Below are positions 18,459-26,109 of a stretch of 64,000 bases of DNA, piece after piece. Positions within the stretch are counted from its first letter, which is position 1; every line of letters starts with the position of its first letter. The stretch is from G965220305 sp965220305 (GTDB lineage: Bacteria > Chloroflexota > Dehalococcoidia > Lucifugimonadales > UBA3495). The notes beneath the pieces were generated by a model. That model saw nothing but the letters and a program-made list of their open reading frames with translations. It was not told where the DNA came from and did no database searches. Position numbers and translations under genes: made by a program. The stretch is from NCBI GenBank assembly GCA_965220305.1, contig OZ244817.1, forward strand, positions 868,001-932,000. Direction: 5' to 3'.

Positions 18459-18611
18459 TCACAGTCCCCTGAGGAGGTTGGTCATTTTCCCGATGCCGAG
18501 CCCGGAGATCAGAGCGGTGAAGTTCAGTGCGACTGAGAAGCCGGGAAATTCTGCGTTTGACAATTGCATCAGCCAGTTGAGACCTGTGACCAGTATTTGT
18601 TCGAGAGTCAT
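18459..18611 (-). CDS. Small membrane protein (50 aa)
   Basis: The ATG at 18611 is preceded by GGAG at short spacing. The product has one or two hydrophobic stretches (ILVTGLNWLMQL and VALNFTALISGLGIGK) and a conserved-looking glycine-rich turn. Its size and hydrophobicity would suit a phage- or plasmid-encoded membrane peptide. Function unknown. Confidence 0.4.
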   Translation of the reverse strand: MTLEQILVTGLNWLMQLSNAEFPGFSVALNFTALISGLGIGKMTNLLRGL

Positions 18612-18743
18612 CCCTGTCTCCATGCGGCGGAGGGCGCATAAATCCCCCGCCCAATTCAATATTGGCGGGGGTTGACTCGCCGGGACTTCTCCCTTTATCA
18701 TCCTCGTGTTTTGTGAGGATGGGGCGAGTCAGCCCCCTTTTCA

Positions 18744-18771
18744 GCCGCCCAGTGTTGGCTCACCGGGCGGC
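18744..18771 (+). terminator. Hairpin with weak T-rich tail
   Basis: GCCGCCC (18744-18750) pairs with GGGCGGC (18765-18771), followed by TTACTTTTG. It lies immediately left of the point where the beheaded hsdR begins, so it belongs to whatever sequence was joined there. Confidence 0.4.
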
Positions 18772-18789
18772 TTACTTTTGCTACTTTAA

Positions 18790-20691
18790 GCAGGGGGGAC
18801 CATCAGGCAATTCACCCAGGTCAACTCCACTGTTGGACATGCCGACAACTCGGGAGACCTGCGCCGGTTCATAACCGAGGGCAAGAAGATCATCATCACC
18901 ACGGTCCAGAAATTCCCCTTCATCCTGGACGATATAGGCAAGGACCACCGGGATGGCAATTTTGCCATCATCATCGACGAGGCCCACTCCAGCCAGGGAG
19001 GCAGGACCAGCGGCGCCATGTCCGCGGCCCTGGGAGAAACGTCAGACGATGACGTGGAGACGGCCGAAGACCAGATTAACCGGATAATCGAGAGCCGGAG
19101 GATGCTGACCAACGCCAGCTACTTCGCTTTCACGGCCACACCCAAGAACAAAACCCTGGAGATGTTCGGGCACCCGGACCCACAGACCGACGGCACGACC
19201 AGGCACCTGCCATTTCACAACTACTCCATGAAGCAGGCCATCGAGGAAGGCTTCATCATGGACGTACTCAGCAACTACACCCCGGTCAACAGGTACTTCA
19301 GCCTGGTCAAGAACATCGAGGACGCCCCCCAGTTCGACTCCAGCCGGGCCCAGCGGAAGCTGCGAAAGTATGTGGGAACCCACCAGTACGCGGTGAACGA
19401 GAAGGCCGAGATCATAGTGGACCACTTCCACGACTCTGTCTTCCTACCGAGGAAGATGGACGGCCAGGCGAGGGCCATGGTGGTCACCGACGGTGTGGAC
19501 CGGGCCATCAGGTACTACAACGCCATCAGGGACCTGCTGAGCCAGCGAGGGGCCACCTACAAGGCGCTGGTGGCCTTCTCTGGCAGCAGGGAGTTATACG
19601 GCGAGAACGTCAGCGAGGCCATGCTCAACGGCTTTCCCGAGAGCCGGACGGCCGAGTATTTCCAGAAGGACCCCTACAGGATCCTCATCTGCGCCGACAA
19701 GTTCCAGACCGGCTACGACGAGCCGCTGCTGCATACCATGTACGTGGACAAGACCCTGGCGGGAATCAAGGCGGTCCAGACCCTCTCCAGGCTCAACCGT
19801 GCCCACCCCAAGAAGCACGATACCTTTGTCCTCGACTTCCTGAATACCACCGAGGTTATCCAGGAGTCCTTCGCGGACTACTACAAGACCACCATCCTGT
19901 CGGACGAGACCGATGCCAACAAGCTGCACGACCTGAAGGCCGGCCTGGACCAGCCCCAGGTGTACAGCCAGGACGACATCGAGGGCCTGGTGGAGAAGTG
20001 GCTGAAGGGAGAGGACAGGACCACCTTCGAGCCGGTGCTCGAAGAATGCGTCGAACGCTACGCCAAGCTGGGCGAAGATGAACAGGTAAGGTTCAAGGGA
20101 TCAGCCAAGGGCTTCACCAGACTCTACGCCTTCCTGTCGCAGATACTTCCCTACTCCAACGTTAGTTGGGAAAAGCTGTCCATCTTCCTGAACCTGCTGA
20201 TTCCCAAGCTGCCGGCTCCGGAGGAACAGGATCTCTCGTTGGGGATACTGGAAGCCGTGGACATGGACACCTACAGGGCGGAAAAACAGGCCACCATCAG
20301 CATAAAGCTGGAGGACACGGATTCGGAGATAGACCCGGTTCAGGGAGGACGCGGCGGCGGGATTCAGGAACCCCTTATGGAGTTCCTGTCCATCATCGTC
20401 GACGACTTCAACAGGACTTGGGGGAACTCCTTCACCAATCCTGAACAGGTTGCAGAGCTGATCAAGAACCTGCCCGACTGGGTGGAAGCCGACACCGCCT
20501 ACCAGAACGCCGTGATGTATTCGGACAAGCAGAACGCCCAGATCCAGCACAACAACGCTGTGAATAAGCAGGTAACGAGCGCCCTCAGGACCAATACCGA
20601 GTTTTACAAGAAGTACAACGAGGACCCGGACTTCCAGAAATGGCTTAATGACATTATCTTCAACGCAACGTACTCACACCTCGCAGCTTAG
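18790..20691 (+). pseudogene. hsdR: Type I restriction endonuclease subunit R, 5' truncated
   Basis: The frame encodes the helicase core and C-terminal part of HsdR, the motor/nuclease subunit that translocates and cuts foreign DNA. Visible motifs are IITTVQKFPFIL, the DEAH box IIIDEAHSSQ, the SAT-like motif FAFTATPKNKT, and FQTGYDEPLLHTMYVDK followed by QTLSRLNR (motif VI region). The sequence enters the family abruptly at GTIRQFTQ, so roughly the first 300 residues, including the nuclease domain and Walker A, are missing, and no HsdS or HsdM gene is present. A short product from the ATG at 19018 is conceivable but would lack catalytic parts. It reads as a decayed restriction locus. Confidence 0.9.
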
Positions 20692-20764
20692 ATGACGAGC
20701 GGGGTCGCCGAGAGTCGTGGGCTGGCACCGCAGGCCTTAGCCACTGTCCTGAGAGAGAAGGCAC

Positions 20765-20977
20765 ACGCGGACCAGACATGCAGCAGTTCAACCTCATGCC
20801 TCCTGCAGCACTGCGGCACCTCCCAGGGGTCAGCATCCAAGTGGCCCGGGGGGCCTCTACCACGGGCCCAACCTCTATCGCAGCCGGCCCGTGGAGTGGG
20901 AGGAAACGGTCCACGCCGACACCGGTCTGCTGGGGCTGCCCACCGAACACGGCTACTTCTCCGGCCCAAGGAAGCGA
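20765..20977 (+). pseudogene. Fragment of an unknown conserved protein, copy B
   Basis: Related to the fragment at 765-1061. A frame from 20778 gives MQQFNLMPPAALRHLPGVS and VARG, then the reading must shift at the G6 run (20848-20853) to continue as YHGPNLYRSRPVEWEETVHA and LPTEHGYFSGPRKR. The fragment stops where the SIR2 stub begins. The frameshift may be genuine decay or a homopolymer error. Family not recognised. Confidence 0.45.
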
Positions 20978-21234
20978 ATGACTTTCCCAGACCAGAGCCA
21001 CATTAACCGAGTCAGGGATGCCCTGTGGCAGCGCTCCGGCAATGGCGCCTCTGTGATGGTAGGCAGCGGTTTCAGTCGGAACTCTGTGCCTAGCGGACCG
21101 CAAGTGGTCACCCTCCCGACCTGGGAAGAGGTTACCCGCCGACTCCACGCCGAGTTGTACCCACAGGAAGACACTGCCAGCTACCCCGACCAGTTGCGAA
21201 CCGCCCAAGAATACGAAGCTGCGTTCGGTAGAGG
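20978..21234 (+). pseudogene. SIR2-family defence protein, N-terminal stub
   Basis: An ATG at 20978 opens a frame reading MTFPDQSHINRVRDAL, then VMVGSGFSRN (the GSGxS nucleotide-binding turn of SIR2-like NAD-binding domains), LPTWEEVTRRLHAEL and AQEYEAAFGR. These are the first 85 residues expected of the SIR2-family NADases found in several antiphage systems. The frame then runs into an IS21 IstB fragment at about 21235, so the catalytic domain is lost. Confidence 0.7.
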
Positions 21235-21408
21235 CGCTCCATCCTGGTCACCACCAACCTGCCCTTCGCTGACTGGACCGAAGTATTTGGCTCGGAACGC
21301 CTCACCCACCACGTCCACATCCTGGCGATGAACGGCGACAGCTACCGCCACAAACGCCGCAGGAAAACCGCCGCGTCCCAAGCTCCAGACGATCGCGAGG
21401 AAGAATAG
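21235..21408 (+). mobile_element. istB: IS21-family IstB fragment (3' end)
   Basis: The frame RSILVTTNLPFADWTEVFG, then SERLTHHVHILAMNGDSYR, is the C-terminal end of the IstB transposition helper ATPase of IS21 elements. Compared with the family, seven or so residues between the two parts (normally reading like TGALLDRL) are missing, as if deleted between two RLT codons. It ends at TAG 21406-21408. It is a remnant joined directly to the SIR2 stub; no istA or IS end is visible nearby. Confidence 0.75.
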
Positions 21409-21706
21409 GGCGCACGCCAACGCTGTCTCTACCTGCTCCTTTAACGTCCCAACTCCGACCAATTTACTGCCGTCAGTCATCACGTCGGTGGTACACGATC
21501 ACGCCGCCCCAGTGGCCCAATATCTCGGCGCCATTGACACCCGCAAAACTCGCACTGAGCTTCGTACAGAAAATTGGACAAGACCAACCGCGCAGAGTCC
21601 TACCATTGATTTTGAATCTCTTTTCAGGGGTCGTGCAGCATCGAGCCTCGGGCTGTTTGGCCAGAGAGGCCCAAACAGGAAGAAAAACTTTTGGGAGAAG
21701 CCTTTT

Positions 21707-22399
21707 ATGCCATTGGGAGACAACCTCAATTCGGAAGTGTTCAAAATACTCCGGGAGGCGTGGACCACTCGGTTAGGGCGGACCGTGCCGGAACCGGAGG
21801 ATCTGGCCCTTAGAAATGACGCCGTGAAGATAGACGCTACGGTCCTCTATGCGGACCTGGACGAGTCCACAAATCTTGTCAACAGCAACACCGCAGAGTT
21901 TGCCGCCGAAATTTACAAGATATACTTGGCGTGCGCAGCCAGAATAATCCGGAATGAGGGTGGGGTCATCACCGGGTACGACGGTGACCGGATAATGGCG
22001 GTCTTCATCGGGAGGAGCAGGAACAGCACTGCTGCCCAGACAGGGCTAAAGATCAATCACGCCGTACTGAAAATCATCAACCCAGCGATAAGGAGTGTTT
22101 ATCGCAACTCAACATACTCCGTAAAGCACCAGGTTGGCATCGACAGCAGCGAACTGTTTGCGGCCCGGACGGGCATTCGCGGTGCAAACGACCTTGTGTG
22201 GGTGGGCAGGGCCGCAAATTATGCGGCCAAGCTTTCTGCGAGAACGGGGCCGGCCACTCAGATTACGGCTGCCGTGTACGACCGGCTCAACAAGGACTCA
22301 AAATTCGGTCCGAACGGCGAAAATATGTGGATTGAGGGACGGGCCAGAGAAATCGGCGACGGTAGAATATACACATCAACCTGGTCTTGGTCCGTCTGA
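21707..22399 (+). CDS. pycC: Pycsar-type nucleotide cyclase, first copy
   Basis: Class III nucleotidyl cyclase. The start is put at the ATG at 21707 (GGGAGAAG upstream), giving 230 residues, the family's usual size. The two metal-binding aspartates are seen in ATVLYADLDES (D50) and ITGYDGDRIMAVF (D94), and NDLVWVGRAANYAAKLS is the substrate-pocket region. This layout, including the short N-terminal arm, matches PycC of the Pycsar antiphage systems, which makes cCMP or cUMP on infection. The frame is open further upstream, but those residues are not family-like. A second cyclase and a PycTM-like effector follow on the same strand. Which nucleotide it makes cannot be read here. Confidence 0.85.
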   Translation: MPLGDNLNSEVFKILREAWTTRLGRTVPEPEDLALRNDAVKIDATVLYADLDESTNLVNSNTAEFAAEIYKIYLACAARIIRNEGGVITGYDGDRIMAVFIGRSRNSTAAQTGLKINHAVLKIINPAIRSVYRNSTYSVKHQVGIDSSELFAARTGIRGANDLVWVGRAANYAAKLSARTGPATQITAAVYDRLNKDSKFGPNGENMWIEGRAREIGDGRIYTSTWSWSV

Positions 22400-22561
22400 G
22401 AAAAACGTCGATCACCACCTCACCAGGATGTCCTGCATGCAAGCGGTTTCCTGTCACTGGGTTCTCCCCAGACGTTCCTGAGTCCGTCCCATCTGGTGGC
22501 CAGACAGCGCTGTGAGATCCTGAGTGGCCGTGTTTCGTCTGCCCGCAAAAGAGGTGAACTA

Positions 22562-23401
22562 TTGAAACTGGAGGAGTTGGTAGCGGACATTGCCGCACAG
22601 CTGGATGACCAAGCCGAGCTCGGCGTGGGCATAGTTGACGAAAAGGAGATTCCTGAGGTTGGGCCGACGAACGGGGGCATATGGGGCAGAATTCCAAAGG
22701 CCACCGCGGTGTTTGCCGATCTCAAGCGTTCCACGTTGCTCAGCGTGGCCGGTTCCAGGACGGACGCTGCCTATGCCTACACCTACTTCATCAGGGCGAT
22801 GACCGTGATTTTCGACAGGTTCTCTGCCAGATATGTTGATACCCAGGGAGATGCAGTGTTCGGGCTATTCAGCGGGAAGGGGTCGATGTTTTCGGCGGCG
22901 GCCTGCGCTGTCACGATGAAGACGCAGATGGAGCGGGTGGTAGAACCCAGGTTCTGGGCAGACGCGTCCTCCAAACAAAGTCTGAAAGTGGGAATCGGGG
23001 TTGACCAGGGCACCCTACTGGTCCAGCGTCTGGGACTCAGGAGCACCGGGCGGAACGAGGTGTGGGCGGGAAGGGCCGTGAATGTGGCGGCGAAGCTCAG
23101 CTCACTAGCGGGAGACAACCAGGTGGTGGCCTCTGACCGGGTCTTCGCGGATTACTCCAAGGCCTCGAAAGTCCGGCAGAGGGCTCTCCTATGGTCGTGC
23201 GGCTGCGACGGGGGGATACTTGGAGGCGGCGGCTTAGCTCTTCCGGCGGGGGCGACTAATCCTCTTTGGGATGACGTGACGGTGCCTGGGGGACTTGGGC
23301 TGGATTTCAACACCGCTTACCGGCTGAAATCTCAGTGGTGTGTGAACCATGGTTCGGAGTTCTGCGAGGCGTTGATCACCGGGAAGATTCCCACGGGCTG
23401 A
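22562..23401 (+). CDS. Second class III nucleotide cyclase of the Pycsar locus
   Basis: Start set at the TTG at 22562 behind AAGAGGTG; a GTG at 22496 would add 22 residues. The cyclase domain has both metal aspartates (ATAVFADLKRS, D53; YVDTQGDAVFGLF, D97) and NEVWAGRAVNVAAKLSS. It is only distantly similar to the first cyclase, so it is not a recent duplicate. About 80 residues follow the domain, with CGCDGG and a glycine-rich turn, that the first lacks. The gene ends three bases before the effector gene, the closest coupling in the locus, suggesting this cyclase is the effector's direct partner. Two cyclases with one effector is unusual for Pycsar as I know it. Confidence 0.78.
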   Translation: MKLEELVADIAAQLDDQAELGVGIVDEKEIPEVGPTNGGIWGRIPKATAVFADLKRSTLLSVAGSRTDAAYAYTYFIRAMTVIFDRFSARYVDTQGDAVFGLFSGKGSMFSAAACAVTMKTQMERVVEPRFWADASSKQSLKVGIGVDQGTLLVQRLGLRSTGRNEVWAGRAVNVAAKLSSLAGDNQVVASDRVFADYSKASKVRQRALLWSCGCDGGILGGGGLALPAGATNPLWDDVTVPGGLGLDFNTAYRLKSQWCVNHGSEFCEALITGKIPTG

Positions 23402-23404
23402 GAT

Positions 23405-23908
23405 TTGGAAGAACGCCTCAAGTCGCATTATGAGTCTTTGACCCGAGCGATCGGGTTCACCAGGGCGGCGGACGCCAAGGCTGCGCCGGTCTTGGCCTTC
23501 CAGGTCGCGCTGGCGGGGACTCTTGCCGCTCGGATGGATGGAATATGGCTCATCCTGACGGGGCCACCTTTCGGTGCCGTGCCCATTGTCTTGGCGACCC
23601 TGCTGTTCGTATACGCCGCTCTGCTCATTGTCTCGATGGCATTTGCGGCGTGGGTGTATATTCCCAGGAACCCTAAAACCGGCAGGTCGCTGATATATTT
23701 CGAGGACATAGCGGCCATGCCGTTCGAGGATTTTGAGGAGCGGGTCGTGCGGATGGACGCGCAGGAAATAGAGCGTCAGTTAATTGACCAGGTCCACGTT
23801 GTGTCGGGGATAGCGAGCACAAAGATGCGCTTGGTGCGTTGGTCCTACTGGGCTGGTGGTCCGTCAGTGGTGTTGTGGGTGATCTTGTTGGTTTGGGGGA
23901 GTATCTAG
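23405..23908 (+). CDS. pycTM: PycTM-like Pycsar membrane effector
   Basis: A 167-residue protein starting at TTG 23405. The N-terminal helix (LTRAIGFTRAADAKAAPVL) and the motif YFEDIAAMPFEDFEERV with a later IERQLIDQVHVVSGIAS correspond to the Pycsar effector (PycTM) domain that senses the cyclic pyrimidine nucleotide. Three hydrophobic segments are present: around VALAGTLAA, FVYAALLIVSMAFAAWVYI, and VVLWVILLVWGSI at the end. On ligand binding such effectors are thought to disrupt the inner membrane and abort infection. It follows the second cyclase by three bases. The family call is by pattern, not alignment. Confidence 0.78.
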   Translation: MEERLKSHYESLTRAIGFTRAADAKAAPVLAFQVALAGTLAARMDGIWLILTGPPFGAVPIVLATLLFVYAALLIVSMAFAAWVYIPRNPKTGRSLIYFEDIAAMPFEDFEERVVRMDAQEIERQLIDQVHVVSGIASTKMRLVRWSYWAGGPSVVLWVILLVWGSI

Positions 23909-24139
23909 AAGGTAGGGGAATTGCGGCCCTGGGACAGTTTCGGAAACAAGATTCCTGTGCGCTTTGCCCCTTTGAGTGCCGTAGAAATGTCTAGGGTTGC
24001 AGCAAGCTGTACCACAGGGGCGAAGTCTGTCTCCAGTGGGCTGCACATACCGTATTGTGAACTTTTCGCTGGGAGGTCCCGATATAAGCAGGAGCAGCGG
24101 GACTCTCGCTTAATTCCACCTCGATCCTGTCCTAATAAT

Positions 24140-24335
24140 GGGGTCCACCTCACCCGGGAAATCGGACAGGTAGCTAAGTGAGAGTCTCGCTCCTAAACTG
24201 AGGGCAGCGGTTGCTGTCGGGAAGGAGTGGGAAATGTCGAAAGAACGAAGGAAACACAGCCCAGCTTTCAAGGCCAAGGTGGCGCTGGAAGCGGTGAAGG
24301 GCCAGGAGACGGTGGCCCAACTTCCCGCCGCCCTT
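24140..24335 (+). mobile_element. IS3-family left-end fragment
   Basis: From about 24155 the sequence GGACAGGTAGCTAAG continues as in the IS3 relic at 36153-36777 (opposite strand), including the ATG at 24234 and the first 26 residues of OrfA, MSKERRKHSPAFKAKVAL onward. Similarity stops at about 24333 inside orfA. Only the end and start of the element are left. Confidence 0.75.
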
Positions 24336-24550
24336 GACACCGCGGATACGGTCGAGTTCCTCCTACTGCCAGAAATGGGAATCCACCCGGCCCAGGCCGT
24401 CCCACAGGGTATCGAGGGCGGCAGCATCGAGGGCGCGATCCCCGACGTGGAAGGTATCCCCGCTCTCCAGGGCCTGGCCCCGCAGTTGGCCGACCACCTG
24501 GGCGGGCCAGTCACAGATCCCGCCGGTAGGCGGCGGACGTACGTTGGGGC

Positions 24551-25120
24551 TCAGGTACCAACATCATCCAACTCCCTGGCCACCCGCCGGACCACGCTGT
24601 GGTGAACGCGGTGAACCTGGGCGATCCGGTTGACCGACTGCCCCTCGCGGAGCTTATGCTCCACTTCCTGCCTGGCCGCGGGAGTGAGCACTGGAGGGCG
24701 CCCGATCCGCTTCCCCTCAGCCCGGGCCCGTTCCTGACCATGGATGCTGCGCTCCCGGATGTTGCTCCACTCCCACCCGGCGATGGCCAGGAGGAGCTGG
24801 CCGGTGGGGGTGGTCGTATCGAACTCCCGCTGCGAGAGGACCACGAGGTGGATGCCGGCGTCAGTGATGTCCTTGATAAAGCGCAGGCCGTCAACGGCTC
24901 GCCGGCTGATGCGGTCGATGGCAGTGACCACCAGGGTATCCCCAGCCTGCAGGTCCCGCAGGGCCCGGCGGTCGCTCCTGGCGCCCGAGCCAATCTCCGT
25001 CACCAGCTGGTGCACGCCGTAGTCCTGGAGCTGCTAGGTCTGCGTCTCCAGGTTGCCCCGGTCCTCGGTGGCCTGGCTGACCCGGGCGAGGCCGACAGTC
25101 AGGGGAAGGCGGTTGATCAT
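24551..25120 (-). pseudogene. Serine recombinase (resolvase/invertase) with an internal stop
   Basis: Read on the minus strand from ATG 25120. LTVGLARVSQATEDRGNLET (catalytic Ser in ARVSQ) is followed by a TAG at 25034-25036, then the frame continues without shift through LVVTAIDRISRRAVDGL, the helix E region, and a C-terminal helix-turn-helix (SVNRIAQVHRVHHSVVRRV) preceded by KRIGRPPVL. So a complete small resolvase of about 189 residues is interrupted by one amber codon. An initiation downstream (GTG 25015) would lack the catalytic serine. Readthrough is possible but decay is likelier. Confidence 0.8.
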
Positions 25121-25274
25121 CGCCGGTCCATGCTCCTCGCGCTTAGTGTATGCGGAAATGGTAGGCCCCTGGAATACTTTCGTCAAGGGTTTCCGAGAAC
25201 TGTTGGTGTATCTGGAGGGGGAGTGTTTCATGGGGATGGAGAGGGTTGCGGTAAGTGCCCGTTTTCTGGACACG

Positions 25275-25652
25275 ATGACCATGATTCCAATAACCTACGG
25301 CTACGCCCGGGCCAGCAAGGCTGACGACGACTCCAAGAACCTGGAGACCCAGCTGAGGGAGCTGGACGCCCACGGCATCCGGCGGGATCTAGTCTTCACC
25401 GACGTGGCCAGCGGCCGCACCATGGACCGCCCGGGCTGGCAGGACCTGATGTCCCGGGTCCAGCCAGGCGATACCGTCGTCGTCGCCTTCCTGGACCGGT
25501 TCAGCCGCAACTTCGAGGAGGGGGTGGCCATCCAGGCCGACCTCACCAGGCGGGACATCGGCATCGTCGCCATCCAGGAGCAGATCGACACCCAGGAGGC
25601 CTCCCGGATGCTCATCCCATCGACCATGACTGCCTTGCGGACCCGCAGGTAA
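25275..25652 (+). pseudogene. Serine recombinase, catalytic-domain stub
   Basis: A divergent second resolvase. ITYGYARASKADDDSKNLET carries the catalytic serine (ARASK), and VVVAFLDRFSRNFEEGV is the expected DR-R segment. The sequence leaves the family at DTQEASRM (about 25610) and ends 15 residues later, so dimerisation helix and DNA-binding domain are gone. It lies back to back with the resolvase at 24551-25120, and the two are not recent copies of each other. Confidence 0.7.
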
Positions 25653-26109
25653 CTCCCACCTGGAACATCCATCCCACCATCCATAGGCTCAACTTCCAAC
25701 CTATGGATGCCGGAAGGCGGTACGGTATTCAACCGTCAAATTGTCGCTGTTCAGCGAAAAGGTCCTCGCTAACTGGTCAGCATAAATGTCAGCGATCTAT
25801 CCGCCTACGTGGTCCACTTTAACTCCGCCTTTTACATCTGCACTGGTCTTCGACTGCACCAAGCCCTACCCTCCTCTGGTGCGGGTTCCGCTACCCTTCG
25901 GTAAACTGTCGGCAAAAGACTACGAATCGGTGGCTTACTCAGCATCTGTATCTTCCCTGGTGAGGGTCATGCAATTACAAACAGAGGGTATGAACCGGAA
26001 GCAAACCGCGTTGGTTCAATGAACCAATTCCATGAGAGAGGTAGTCGGTGGGACTATAGCGGGTTAAGGTGGTAGAAAGCGCTTCCACTCAATTGAATTG
26101 GAGTGAGAA
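25653..26109. other. Intergenic stretch, hairpin and probable transposon debris
   Basis: About 450 bases without a supported gene. An inverted repeat lies at 25678-25709. The segment around 25800 (CGTGGTCCACTTTAACTCCG) looks like sequence found next to transposon ends in related genomes, from memory; I cannot confirm an element boundary. The right end holds the leader of the OLD-like gene. Confidence 0.3.
25678..25709. repeat. 10-bp inverted repeat
   Basis: CATCCATAGG at 25678-25687 and CCTATGGATG at 25700-25709 are perfect complements around a 12-base loop. No T run follows on either side, so an operator or an element end is as possible as a terminator. Confidence 0.55.

Noticed and set aside
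25786..26022. Plus-strand 78-codon frame before the OLD-like gene
   Set aside because: Low-complexity S/T/P/V content with no ribosome site, in what looks like transposon-end debris.
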